This document shows positions 8,735 to 17,187 of a stretch of DNA of 64,000 nt, piece after piece. The notes beneath the pieces are model-generated. The model ran no database searches. It saw only the letters and a program-made list of their open reading frames with translations, and was not told the DNA's origin. Where the stretch lies: the NCBI RefSeq assembly GCF_003318165.1, contig NZ_QOCB01000115.1:1-64000 (forward strand). Direction: 5' to 3'. This stretch comes from Psychromonas sp. B3M02 (GTDB lineage Bacteria; Pseudomonadota; Gammaproteobacteria; Enterobacterales; Psychromonadaceae). A program made the translations under genes and the position numbers. Positions within the stretch are counted from its first letter, which is position 1. The number at the start of each line of letters is the position of its first letter.

Positions 8735-10846
8735 ATGACTCCTATTGTTAAAAGTTTCCAGTATGGCGAACATACGGTAACACTAGAAACAGGCGTAATT
8801 GCTCGTCAAGCAACTGCCGCTGTAATGTGTAGCATGGACGATACATGTGTATTCGTTTCTGTTGTTGGTAAAAATGCAGATGATCAAGAGCGTGATTTCT
8901 TCCCTCTGACTGTTAACTACCAAGAAAAAACATACGCTGCAGGTAAAATCCCAGGTGGTTTCTTCAAACGTGAAGGTCGTCCATCTGAAGAAGAAACGTT
9001 AATTGCACGTCTTATTGACCGTCCAGTTCGACCTCTTTTCCCTGAAGGTTTCAAAAACGAAGTACAAGTGATTGCAACTGTTGTTTCAATCAACCCAGAA
9101 GTTAACCCAGATATCGTAGCTATGATCGCAACATCTGCGGCACTATCTATCTCTGGTATGCCTTTTAACGGTCCTATCGGTTGTGCTCGTGTTGGTTATA
9201 AAGATGGTGAATACCTACTTAACCCAACTAAAACAGAACTAGAAACAAGTGAACTAGACTTAGTTGTATCTGGTACAGACAACGCTGTATTAATGGTTGA
9301 ATCTGAAGCTGGTATCTTAAGCGAAGACGTAATGTTAGGCGCGGTAGTATACGGTCACGATGAGCAACAAGCTGTTGTTTCTGCAATTAAAGAATTTGCT
9401 GCTGAAGTAGCTCGCCCTGCATGGGATTGGACTGCTCCAACACGTAACGAAGCACTTGATGCTGCTGTTGCAACTGAAGCGCAAGCGCGTTTTGAAGAAG
9501 CTTACCAAATCAGTGATAAAGGCGAGCGTTACGACGCAATCAAAGCTATCACTGCTGAAGTTAAAGAAAAATTATTAGCTGCTGACGAAGAGCTAGCTGC
9601 TAAACAAGTAGGTGAATACCTACACGATTTAGAGAAAACTGTTGTACGTACTCGCATTATCAAAGGTGAGCCGCGTATCGATGGTCGTGATCCTGAAAGT
9701 GTTCGTGCACTTGACGTTCGTACTGGTGTATTACCACGTACTCACGGTTCTTCTCTATTCACACGTGGTGAAACGCAAGCATTAGTAACAGCTACGCTTG
9801 GTACACAACGTGATGCACAAATCATCGACAGCCTAATGGGTGAGAAGAAAGATCACTTCTTACTACATTATAACTTCCCTCCATACTGTGTAGGTGAAAC
9901 TGGTTTTGTTGGTTCGCCTAAGCGTCGTGAAATTGGTCACGGTCGTCTAGCTAAACGTGGTGTATTAGCTGTAATGCCTACGGTTGAAGAATTCCCATAC
10001 ACAGTACGTGTTGTCTCTGAAATCACTGAATCTAACGGTTCATCTTCAATGGCTTCTGTTTGTGGTTCATCTCTAGCGCTTATGGATGCTGGTGTACCGC
10101 TTAAAGCATCTGTTGCGGGTATCGCGATGGGGCTAGTGAAAGAAGGCGAAGAGTTCGTTGTTCTTTCTGATATCTTAGGTGATGAAGATCATCTTGGTGA
10201 TATGGACTTTAAAGTAGCGGGTACTACAAACGGTATCACTGCTTTACAAATGGATATCAAAATTGAAGGTATCACACGTGAAATCATGCAAATTGCATTA
10301 AACCAAGCAAAAGCTGCACGTTTACACATCCTATCTGTAATGGATGAAGCAATTTCTGAAGGTCGCCAAGATATTTCACAATTTGCTCCACGTATCCACA
10401 CACTGAAAATCAACACGGACAAAATCCGTGATGTTATCGGTAAAGGTGGTGCAGTTATCCGTTCTCTATGTGAAGAGACGGGTACAACGATCGAAATCGA
10501 AGATGACGGTACAGTTAAAATTGCTGCAACTTCTGGTGAGCAAGCTGACGATGCAATCAACCGCATTAAAGCACTTACAGCTGAAGTTGAAGTAGGTACT
10601 ATCTACACAGGTAAGGTTGTTCGTCTAGCTGACTTCGGCGCATTCGTTAACATCCTTCCTGGTAAAGACGGTCTTGTTCACATCTCACAAATCTGTGAAG
10701 AGCGTGTACAAAAAGTATCTGATTACCTGAAAGAAGGTCAAGAAGTTAAAGTTAAAGTACTAGAAGTAGACCGCCAAGGTCGCGTACGTCTTTCTATGAA
10801 AGAAGCTGCAGAGAAGAAAGAAGAAGCGGCACCAGCTGCTGAGTAA
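8735..10846 (+). CDS. pnp: Polyribonucleotide nucleotidyltransferase (PNPase)
   Basis: This 703-residue enzyme degrades RNA 3'-5' by phosphorolysis and forms part of the RNA degradosome. Two RNase PH domains are followed by a KH domain ([12 protein letters not shown], ~567-580) and a C-terminal S1 domain ([20 protein letters not shown], ~620 onward), ending in a charged Ala/Glu/Lys tail. The ATG at 8735 follows AAAGGA by 6 bases; an upstream TTG would add residues absent from the family. The usual neighbour rpsO is not upstream; a GST-like gene is. A terminator follows at 10868, and a decayed copy of the gene's last ~180 bp lies just beyond it. Confidence 0.97.
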   Translation: MTPIVKSFQYGEHTVTLETGVIARQATAAVMCSMDDTCVFVSVVGKNADDQERDFFPLTVNYQEKTYAAGKIPGGFFKREGRPSEEETLIARLIDRPVRPLFPEGFKNEVQVIATVVSINPEVNPDIVAMIATSAALSISGMPFNGPIGCARVGYKDGEYLLNPTKTELETSELDLVVSGTDNAVLMVESEAGILSEDVMLGAVVYGHDEQQAVVSAIKEFAAEVARPAWDWTAPTRNEALDAAVATEAQARFEEAYQISDKGERYDAIKAITAEVKEKLLAADEELAAKQVGEYLHDLEKTVVRTRIIKGEPRIDGRDPESVRALDVRTGVLPRTHGSSLFTRGETQALVTATLGTQRDAQIIDSLMGEKKDHFLLHYNFPPYCVGETGFVGSPKRREIGHGRLAKRGVLAVMPTVEEFPYTVRVVSEITESNGSSSMASVCGSSLALMDAGVPLKASVAGIAMGLVKEGEEFVVLSDILGDEDHLGDMDFKVAGTTNGITALQMDIKIEGITREIMQIALNQAKAARLHILSVMDEAISEGRQDISQFAPRIHTLKINTDKIRDVIGKGGAVIRSLCEETGTTIEIEDDGTVKIAATSGEQADDAINRIKALTAEVEVGTIYTGKVVRLADFGAFVNILPGKDGLVHISQICEERVQKVSDYLKEGQEVKVKVLEVDRQGRVRLSMKEAAEKKEEAAPAAE

Positions 10847-10867
10847 TCTTTCTTAACTCTTAACTTT

Positions 10868-10897
10868 AAAAAGGAAGCTTCGGCTTCCTTTTTTTAT
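10868..10897 (+). terminator. pnp terminator with TTCG loop
   Basis: An 11-bp stem (AAAAAGGAAGC / GCTTCCTTTTT) closed by a TTCG tetraloop and followed by Ts, 21 bases after the pnp stop. Confidence 0.9.
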
Positions 10898-10917
10898 GAT
10901 TATAAAACGCTAAAAGA

Positions 10918-11187
10918 AGAAAGGCGCTCTTGTTCGCATCTCACAGCTATACCAAAAATAACGGTGAAGAACGTGTATAAAAAGTATCCGTTTCTTCTTC
11001 GCACTGCGAAACTGCGTTTCGGTTACTCATCATTAGCCTCTTATGTATTTGGTGTAATAAAGAAGGTCAAGAAGTTAACGTTAAAGTACTAGAAGCTTAA
11101 GGTTTAAAAGTAAGCCGCCAAGGTCGCGACCATCTTTCTATGAAAGAAGCAGCTGAGAAGAAAGAAGAAGTTCCAGCAGCTGAGTAA
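10918..11187 (+). pseudogene. Decayed duplicate of the pnp 3' end
   Basis: Blocks of this stretch align with pnp 10665-10846. Shared segments include CTCTTGTTCGCATCTCACA, GAAGAACGTGTATAAAAAGT, AAGAAGGTCAAGAAGTTAA, CCGCCAAGGTCGCG, CATCTTTCTATGAAAGAAGC and the final GCAGCTGAGTAA. Internal stops, an ~70 bp unrelated insert (about 10990-11058, with TTCGCACTGCGAA and CGAAACTGCGTTTCG palindromes) and small indels show that it no longer codes. The last ~45 bases still read as the PNPase acidic tail. Origin by tandem duplication is inferred. Confidence 0.85.
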
Positions 11188-11234
11188 TTTTTTAAGGTTT
11201 TCTTTTATTTAAGTAAACCTTTGCATAACTTGAT

Positions 11235-11260
11235 AGAGCAAGCTTCGGCTTACTTTTTTG
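11235..11260 (+). terminator. Second, degenerate copy of the pnp terminator
   Basis: CAAGCTTCGGCTTA followed by TTTTTT mirrors the pnp terminator (same TTCG loop and AAGC/GCTT core) with one stem mismatch. Its place after the pseudogene copy shows that the duplication included the terminator. Confidence 0.6.
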
Positions 11261-11322
11261 TTCCTAAAAAATATCTAGAGAAAAAAGATGACTCACTCTG
11301 TATCTATAGTTGTCCCTTAAGG

Positions 11323-11712
11323 TTATTGCTCGCTTATATATTGGGAATATAAAAGGTCAGCAAACTCTAGTTCAGTTAATTCATCAATCACCAAATCTCG
11401 GACTGCTTCAGCAAAAAGCTCATTATCAGTAGTGAGTTCATAATCATTGAGAGATAAAAATTCTAGGGCTACGGCTAGACCTGTTCGTTTATTTGCATCG
11501 GGAAGGGCATGGGAAATAGCAATACTAACAGTATACTTGGCAGCTATTTCAAAAATATCATCAAGACCTTGGTAAACAATTGCATTATCTACGCGTCCAA
11601 GTGCGCCTTGTAACTTGGCTACATCAACTTCTCCTTTGTAACCAGGTTCGGTTGATAAAATGATATTGTTGATTTCAATTACTCTTTCAAATGGAAAGCA
11701 AATAATATTCAT
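11323..11712 (-). CDS. Death-on-curing (Doc/Fic-fold) family toxin
   Basis: A 129-residue Doc-type protein. The Fic-fold motif reads HALPDANKRTG (~residue 69), close to the Doc form HxFxDANKRT but with Leu in place of Phe. The following helix (LAVALEFLSLNDYELT) matches the family. Doc toxins phosphorylate EF-Tu and block translation until neutralised by an antitoxin. The ATG overlaps the stop of the upstream 56-residue gene by one base (TAATG), as in toxin–antitoxin operons. A chromosomal role is inferred only. Confidence 0.85.
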   Translation of the reverse strand: MNIICFPFERVIEINNIILSTEPGYKGEVDVAKLQGALGRVDNAIVYQGLDDIFEIAAKYTVSIAISHALPDANKRTGLAVALEFLSLNDYELTTDNELFAEAVRDLVIDELTELEFADLLYSQYISEQ

Positions 11713-11882
11713 TACATATTAGCCAACTTTTGAAAGGTTTTTTTGTGCGTTCTCAGTGCTAGTTTAGTTTCAGATTTGACAATTTGCTGACCATATAACC
11801 CTGACAAATCAAGATTTTTTGTCGCTTTAATCGAAGGTCTTTCAACAGCATTTACACCATATCTTTCAATTTTTTTATTCAT
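11712..11882 (-). CDS. Putative antitoxin partner of the Doc-type toxin (56 aa)
   Basis: A short gene reading MNKKIERYGVNAVERPSI... and ending ...KTFQKLANM, whose TAA overlaps the toxin ATG (TAATG). GAGGT lies a few bases before its ATG. The product is small and basic and does not look like a classic Phd of ~73 residues; I do not recognise the family. The position, coupling and size make an antitoxin role likely. A basic N-terminal half could bind DNA and a C-terminal helix (ALRTHKKTFQKLANM) could wrap the toxin; both are guesses. Confidence 0.7.
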   Translation of the reverse strand: MNKKIERYGVNAVERPSIKATKNLDLSGLYGQQIVKSETKLALRTHKKTFQKLANM

Positions 11883-12355
11883 AATTACCTCTATTGTTAA
11901 AGTTGATTATAGCGTAAAGCTAACAATTTAATATACAGAAATATCTGTAAGCGTTAACAACAATTTGGGTTTTTAAAAAACTACTACTATTACCAGCTGT
12001 CACCTAGTTTATTATTGTCTTTGTATATTATTAATACGTTTTTAATTGGTTGGGAAAGCTCAACGGTTTTTTGGGGGGGAGCCACGTTGAGTTATAGCGT
12101 ATCGCTGTTCGTTGTAGTTGTTATTCATTCCATGCTCCGCGTGGGAATGCTGATTTACTCAGATGTTAAGGGGTTAACTTTTCAGCGCTTCTCATTACTA
12201 TCAATGTATTGTGTATTTATAATCATGCGGTGTATTAATATTGTGGGTGTGCTTGTTTACGCTATATCAATATAATACGAGAAAACCGCATAATAACCCT
12301 TCTGCTTTACTTGTTTTGAGCAAAGTATCATTCAATAAAAATTGAGGCTTAAATT
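11883..12355. other. Intergenic stretch with a possible small membrane ORF
   Basis: This region separates the toxin pair from the antiporter. A TTG-initiated frame at 12015-12275 would encode 86 mostly hydrophobic residues with two or three possible membrane helices. It has no clear ribosome site and runs through a palindromic repeat (12127-12147), so it may be spurious. No other gene is visible. Confidence 0.35.
12127..12147. repeat. Imperfect REP-like palindrome
   Basis: ATTCCATGCTCCGCGTGGGAA is an imperfect inverted repeat of the same type as the perfect one at 27149-27169 (TTCCCATGC...GCATGGGAA). This looks like a widespread class of intergenic palindromes. Confidence 0.5.
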
Positions 12356-13606
12356 ATGGCATCAGCAACCAGCTTAAGCGTACTTGAAATAAGTGCGATA
12401 TTTTTATCCATTACCGCGTTACTCACCTATGTAAACCATCGCTTTATTGGCTTACCCACCACCATTGGTGTGATGGTTATTTCAATGCTTTTATCTATTG
12501 GCGCTATATTTTTAGGATTTTTAGGGTTTGATGATTTTATCGATTACGAAGTGAGCTTGCTTGACCAGTTAGATTTTACTGAAGTTTTGCTTGATGGGAT
12601 GCTCTCTATGCTACTTTTTGCTGGAGCGCTGCACGTCAATGTGAGTGATTTAAGGCGATATAAATTACCAATAGGTATTTTGGCGTGTGTTGGTACCTTG
12701 TTATCGACCGTGATTATTGCTAGTGCGCTTTATTTACTACTTCCTTTGCTTGGTTTTGATTTAGCGTTTATTTGGTGCTTACTGTTTGGTGCCTTAATTT
12801 CACCAACGGATCCGATTGCGGTAATGGGGATTTTACAATCCGCGGGCGCCCCCAAAAGTATTGAAACAGTAATCGCAGGCGAATCGTTATTTAACGATGG
12901 TATAGGCGTGGTTATTTTTGTGCTTTTATTGGGGGTGTTATCCAGCGGAGATATTCCTACTACCTACCATGTAGCGCATACGTTCGGAGTTGAAGCGGGC
13001 GGCGGTATTGTTTTTGGTTTGGTATTAGGGGGGATTTTATATTACCTGCTTAAAAGCATTGATAGTTACCAAGAAGAGGTGCTACTGACTTTAGCGGGCG
13101 TTATCGGCGGGTATACACTTGCAAGCCATTGGCATTTGTCGGGACCACTGGCAATGGTCATGATGGGCTTAATGGTGGGTAATCATGGTCGTAGTATGGC
13201 GATGAGCGACAAAACACGCCATTACGTTGATCTGTTTTGGGAACTGATTGACGAAATTTTAAATGCCATTTTGTTTGTACTGATAGGGCTCGAAGTGGTC
13301 ATGATTGCGTTTTCGAGCAATTTGGTTATTGCTGGTGGGGTAACCGTTTTAATCGCGTTACTTGCACGTTTAATCGTTGTCGGGACAACCACCACTATAT
13401 TTAATAAACAATTAGCCTTGCCATCGGGGGCGTGGAAAGTCTTAACATGGGGTGGTTTGCGTGGTGGTATTTCGGTTGCACTGGTATTGCAATTACCTGA
13501 TGGAACAGAGCGCGATATTTTATTGACCCTCACTTATGCGGTTGTGGTGTTTTCTATTTTAATTCAAGGTTTGAGTATTGGTAAAGTGGCTAAAACGATC
13601 GGTTAA
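12356..13606 (+). CDS. CPA1-family Na+/H+ antiporter (NhaP type)
   Basis: A 416-residue cation:proton antiporter with about 12 membrane helices. The CPA1 ion-binding motifs are present: LISPTDPIAVMGIL (~residues 145-158) and GESLFNDGIGVVIF (~178-191) with the essential Asn-Asp pair. The GLRGGISVAL helix is near the C terminus. It lacks a large cytoplasmic C-terminal domain. Such proteins export Na+ or K+ in exchange for protons, which suits a salt-water organism. It is a single gene, with no promoter motif clear enough to name. Confidence 0.9.
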   Translation: MASATSLSVLEISAIFLSITALLTYVNHRFIGLPTTIGVMVISMLLSIGAIFLGFLGFDDFIDYEVSLLDQLDFTEVLLDGMLSMLLFAGALHVNVSDLRRYKLPIGILACVGTLLSTVIIASALYLLLPLLGFDLAFIWCLLFGALISPTDPIAVMGILQSAGAPKSIETVIAGESLFNDGIGVVIFVLLLGVLSSGDIPTTYHVAHTFGVEAGGGIVFGLVLGGILYYLLKSIDSYQEEVLLTLAGVIGGYTLASHWHLSGPLAMVMMGLMVGNHGRSMAMSDKTRHYVDLFWELIDEILNAILFVLIGLEVVMIAFSSNLVIAGGVTVLIALLARLIVVGTTTTIFNKQLALPSGAWKVLTWGGLRGGISVALVLQLPDGTERDILLTLTYAVVVFSILIQGLSIGKVAKTIG

Positions 13607-13897
13607 CTACAAATAACTGGCTTTCGTACGGGGTGTGGGAATGGGTATTTGTTTAAATGGTCATTGTTTAAGAGTTGCCTCGTCTTCGCTTGTCGTAGCT
13701 GGAAGCGCTTTATTGGCTGTGGTTTCGCCTTGTTGGCGACCTCCTTGCTTTTAGAAAAAAGGAGACAAAGAAACTGGCCACCGAATCGCTTTCTCATCCA
13801 GACAATGGGGTAGTTGTAACCGCATTGACTATCAAATTTTTTGGTTTTAATAATAACAAACCGTGAAAGATAAAATGATTAAATAGTGACAAGAGGC
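13607..13897. other. Intergenic region with palindromic repeat remnants
   Basis: It contains an inverted CTCCTT...AAGGAG pair (about 13740-13765) embedded in a phrase ending GGAGACAAAGAAACTGGCC, resembling repeated intergenic palindromes of gammaproteobacteria. No coding frame with a convincing start was seen. Confidence 0.4.
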
Positions 13898-14266
13898 TTA
13901 AATGAAATCTTCTGCTTTATCCAGGGCGGCTCTGGCTTCTGTTAATGTGCAGCCTGTTTCTGCTATTAAACGATTGAGCGTCATGTCGGAGTTTGATTGA
14001 ACGATTGCTGTTAAATCAAAGGTAGGCTTCGCTAAGTCTTTATTAATCGCTTCTGCAATCCACAGCGTTCTTCCCTGCTTTAACTGCTCGCTTATCGTAA
14101 CAAGTTGGCTTTGCGTGCCTGTGAGTGACCAGTTTTTAGAACGACGAATACGTTTTAAACTGCAACCATACTCAGTAACCAATGCTATTAACCTTACCTT
14201 ACAATCAATGCGATGCAGAAAGTTGTCTAACTTAATGGAGAGCCTGGTTGTGGTGTTATTCGGCAC
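13898..14266 (-). CDS. Ribosome-recycling-factor-like RRF_GI family protein
   Basis: A ~122-residue protein matching the gammaproteobacterial RRF_GI family (PF12614). It has an N-terminal strand region, the central EYGCSLKRIRRSKNWSLTG motif, and a C-terminal helical part with ETGCTLTEARAALDKAEDF. Despite the family name it is not the true RRF, and its function is not established. The GTG start at 14266 is preceded by GGAAAAA; an in-frame TTG at 14296 would add 10 residues without a clear ribosome site. It is monocistronic between repeat-bearing spacers. Confidence 0.75.
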   Translation of the reverse strand: MPNNTTTRLSIKLDNFLHRIDCKVRLIALVTEYGCSLKRIRRSKNWSLTGTQSQLVTISEQLKQGRTLWIAEAINKDLAKPTFDLTAIVQSNSDMTLNRLIAETGCTLTEARAALDKAEDFI

Positions 14267-14472
14267 AGATTTTTCCAGCAAGGTTTTGGATAACAATAAA
14301 TAATAACGTCTGTAGAATCATTTGACGAATAAATGAAGCGTTTAAGGAAAGCTTTGCGGCACTCATCCACCATTTTAATTTATATATATGTCCACTAATT
14401 TGACCTATTCTTAACCTGAGCTCGCCGGTTTTTCTCGATTATTATTAGTAGCATTTTGCCTTGTCGGTGACT

Positions 14473-14502
14473 TTACTTTTTCTTGTTCAGAAGAAAAAGT
14501 AA
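14473..14502. repeat. Perfect 12-bp-arm palindrome
   Basis: TTACTTTTTCTT and AAGAAAAAGTAA flank a 6-base spacer in the 14297-14579 spacer. It resembles intergenic palindromes dispersed in related genomes rather than a terminator, as the arms are not G+C rich. Confidence 0.6.
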
Positions 14503-14579
14503 TTAAAAAGACTGACTCTGAATCACTTTTCCCAATCGTAAATACCTTTGTTAATGGGACAATTTATTTATTATTATGA

Positions 14580-15470
14580 TCAATCCCAAGGGTGCTGTTT
14601 AAAATATTCACTTAGGAAGTCAACTAAAGCGCGAACTGTTGGAGGCAAGAATTTCCGAGATGAATATAATGCATATATATTCATGTCATTTGCTTTCCAA
14701 TCAGGTAATACATGTTCTAAATCACCTCTCTTCACAGCTTCGTTGGCCATATAAGTCGGTTGCATTGATAAACCTGCACCACACAAAGTCGCTTCAAGTA
14801 GAGCGGTGGCTTCATTGGCTGTTAATCTACAATTAACATGTAAAGACTTATGTTCATTTTCACGTTTTAAATGCCAAACATGGCGTTCAAAATTAACGTA
14901 ACTAAGACATTCATGTGAGCTGATATCTTCAGGTGTAAAAATGGTTGGTTTTGTTGCTAAATAAGCTCGGCTGGCAACGATGATTGACCGGCATACTGCA
15001 ATAGGTTTCCCTATCAAAGCAGGATCTGGTGCAGAGGCAATTCGAATCGCTAAGTCAATTTGACCCTCTATTAAATCGATAGCGGTATCTTGTAGATTCA
15101 CATCAATTTTAACTTTGGGGTGTAACGACATAAACGCACAAATAGCAGCCATAAATTGAGAGTGAGCGAAAGACATGCTGGTGGCTATTTTTATTGAACC
15201 TGACAACTCTTTTGAAGATTTAATATTAGAAACAAGCTTATCAGCAACGCTGAGCCATTGCTCTACATCTTCAAGACACTCTTCACCTATCGTCGTTAGT
15301 GTTACCTTTCGAGTTGTACGGTGAAGTAAGCGTGCCCCAAACCAGTTTTCCATTGTCTCTACATAACGAGTAACCATTGGTCTCGACATCTCTAGTCTGT
15401 CAGCCGTTGCAGTAAAACTGCCGGAACGTGTCACATCAATAAATACTTGAGCTGCTTTTATTCTATCCAT
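14580..15470 (-). CDS. LysR-family transcriptional regulator
   Basis: A 296-residue LTTR with an N-terminal winged helix-turn-helix (DRIKAAQVFIDVTRSGSFTA then ADRLEMSRPMVTRYVETMEN) and a substrate-binding domain from ~residue 90. It is divergent from the MBL-fold/DsbA-like pair, with a 106-base spacer that holds a perfect ACAATATTGT palindrome. By LTTR convention it probably regulates that pair and itself. The inducer is unknown. Confidence 0.9.
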   Translation of the reverse strand: MDRIKAAQVFIDVTRSGSFTATADRLEMSRPMVTRYVETMENWFGARLLHRTTRKVTLTTIGEECLEDVEQWLSVADKLVSNIKSSKELSGSIKIATSMSFAHSQFMAAICAFMSLHPKVKIDVNLQDTAIDLIEGQIDLAIRIASAPDPALIGKPIAVCRSIIVASRAYLATKPTIFTPEDISSHECLSYVNFERHVWHLKRENEHKSLHVNCRLTANEATALLEATLCGAGLSMQPTYMANEAVKRGDLEHVLPDWKANDMNIYALYSSRKFLPPTVRALVDFLSEYFKQHPWD

Positions 15471-15490
15471 TTATATGTCCGATCTATGAA

Positions 15491-15500
15491 ACAATATTGT
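15491..15500. promoter_or_regulatory. Candidate LysR operator palindrome
   Basis: ACAATATTGT is a perfect 10-bp palindrome in the divergent spacer, 21 bases upstream of the LysR start. An AT-rich region follows toward the MBL gene. It is an operator by position only. Confidence 0.35.
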
Positions 15501-15576
15501 ACATTATTGTGTATATAAACGTACCAATCAATCATTCATAATTATCCCCACTTCAATAAATGACATGGGTAACAGA

Positions 15577-16443
15577 ATGAACAAAATTATATTAATTATC
15601 GCCTCGATACTATTTGCTAATACAGCATATGCAACTAGTGAAACAGCACTATCATTAAAAGTATATAACGCAGATAGTCATAGCTTTCACGTTAACTCAA
15701 CCTTGATATACGGTGAGACAGAGGCTGCTATCATAGATGCTGGTTTTACTAAGGCTGATGCTTTAAGAATTGCAGCTAACGTACTTGATTCAGGTAAAAA
15801 ACTCACGACCATTTTCATTAGTCAGGCGGATCCTGATTATTATTTTGGTACAGAAATGCTAAAGCAGATATTTCCTAATGCACAAATAATCACAACACCA
15901 GCAGTTCAAAAAGTGATCCAAAGTAAAATGGCTGGAAAGTTAGCTTTTTGGGGACCTAAAATGGGTAACAATGCCCCTCATTCACCAATATTACCTAAAG
16001 CAATCACCGACAGTGCTTTTACTATAGATGGATATAAAGTAGAGATTCACGGGACATCAGGTTTACTTGCATATCGACCTTACCTTTGGATCCCATCAAT
16101 AAAAGCAATAGTGGGGAATATTGGAATATTTGGTAATTTGCATGTGTGGACTGCAGATACTCAAAGCCAACAGAAATTGGATGCATGGCAGGCACAATTA
16201 GCTGAAATGCAAAGATTAAATCCACTTATTGCAGTACCTGGGCATATGACTCCTAATACCAGTCTAACACCAGATAACATCAACTATACCGCTTTATACT
16301 TAAAGAAATTCGAACAAGAAAAACAACACAGCACAAATGCTGAAGAGTTGATCAATAAAATGTCGGAAGCTTACCCTAATGCCTCATTTCCACTTGCGTT
16401 GAATATAGGTGCAAAGGTTCATATGGGGGAGATGAAATGGTAA
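15577..16443 (+). CDS. MBL-fold protein with altered metal-binding motif
   Basis: A 288-residue exported metallo-beta-lactamase-fold protein with an N-terminal signal peptide (MNKIILIIASILFANTAYA). The position of the usual HxHxDH zinc motif reads SQADPDYYFG, so both His residues of the first pair and the last His are replaced. The later PGHMTPN loop keeps a His. The fold is clear from VNSTLIYGETEAAIIDAGF. The start at 15577 gives a clean signal peptide; an in-frame ATG lies at 15565. It overlaps the DsbA-like gene by 7 bases. Either a noncanonical metal site or a non-hydrolytic role is possible. Confidence 0.85.
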   Translation: MNKIILIIASILFANTAYATSETALSLKVYNADSHSFHVNSTLIYGETEAAIIDAGFTKADALRIAANVLDSGKKLTTIFISQADPDYYFGTEMLKQIFPNAQIITTPAVQKVIQSKMAGKLAFWGPKMGNNAPHSPILPKAITDSAFTIDGYKVEIHGTSGLLAYRPYLWIPSIKAIVGNIGIFGNLHVWTADTQSQQKLDAWQAQLAEMQRLNPLIAVPGHMTPNTSLTPDNINYTALYLKKFEQEKQHSTNAEELINKMSEAYPNASFPLALNIGAKVHMGEMKW

Positions 16444-17054
16444 AAATTCACTATTTATATGATCCAATGTGCGGGTGGTGCTTCGGAGCAACTCCCCTTG
16501 TAGAAATGATGTATGAAATGACATCTATTCAATTAGTTATGCACCCTGGAGGCATGATCAAAAGAAGAGAAATAGATAGTGGGTTTAGGAAAATGGCGCA
16601 GAGTCATGATCAAAAAATCGCATTGAGTACTGGGCAGGTATTTTCTCAAGCTTATCATGAAAGACTGAGTGGTAATGAATCGATCATACTGGATTCATAT
16701 ATAACGGCTCAAGCTATTTGGGTTATGGAAAAACATTATGACAAGGGCTTTTTGATGCTGAAGTCGATTCAGCAAGCTCATTATCAATCAGCACTTGATA
16801 CAAGTAATCCTAACGTATTAGCTGAAATTGCGATTAGGCTGGGGGCAGATAAACATCACTGGTTTGATTTGATGTCAGCAGAGGGGGGGCACTCTTCTAA
16901 TGCGATTCAGAAGAGCCATATGTTAATGCAACAATGGAGCCTTCAAGGTTTTCCCTCTTTTATAGTAGAAAAAGAAGGTAAATATACTCGATTACCTCAT
17001 GCTCAATTTTATAACAACATCACAGGATGGAGAGCGTTATTAGAAAGCTTATAG
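16437..17054 (+). CDS. DsbA-family thioredoxin-fold protein (CGWC)
   Basis: A 205-residue protein with a DsbA/FrnE-like fold. The active site MCGWCFGATP lies at residue ~12 and the cis-Pro loop near QGFPSFIVEKEG. No signal peptide is seen, so it is probably cytosolic. Its start overlaps the end of the MBL gene by 7 bases, indicating co-translation under the divergent LysR. AGA and AGG arginine codons are frequent here compared with the core genes, a hint of recent acquisition. A role in thiol redox or detoxification is plausible; the substrate is unknown. Confidence 0.85.
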   Translation: MVKIHYLYDPMCGWCFGATPLVEMMYEMTSIQLVMHPGGMIKRREIDSGFRKMAQSHDQKIALSTGQVFSQAYHERLSGNESIILDSYITAQAIWVMEKHYDKGFLMLKSIQQAHYQSALDTSNPNVLAEIAIRLGADKHHWFDLMSAEGGHSSNAIQKSHMLMQQWSLQGFPSFIVEKEGKYTRLPHAQFYNNITGWRALLESL

Positions 17055-17103
17055 CATATAGCTTATTTGGCATCTAGTTATTACGCTGGATAAAGAGAGT
17101 GAC

Positions 17104-17187
17104 TCGAGCTTATAAGTACTTAATTCATTAAGCTCGTGCCACTTATGTTTTATAACCTAAACACTAGGCTCATATTGACCTAGTGTT
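17104..17187. repeat. Two tandem hairpins downstream of the DsbA-like gene
   Basis: CGAGCTT...AAGCTCG (about 17104-17136) is followed by AACACTAGG...CCTAGTGTT (17160-17187). They may end the operon, but neither has a T-run. Confidence 0.4.

Noticed and set aside
12015-12275. An 86-residue hydrophobic frame
   Set aside because: TTG start without a ribosome site, and the frame runs through a palindromic repeat. It is mentioned only within the spacer description.
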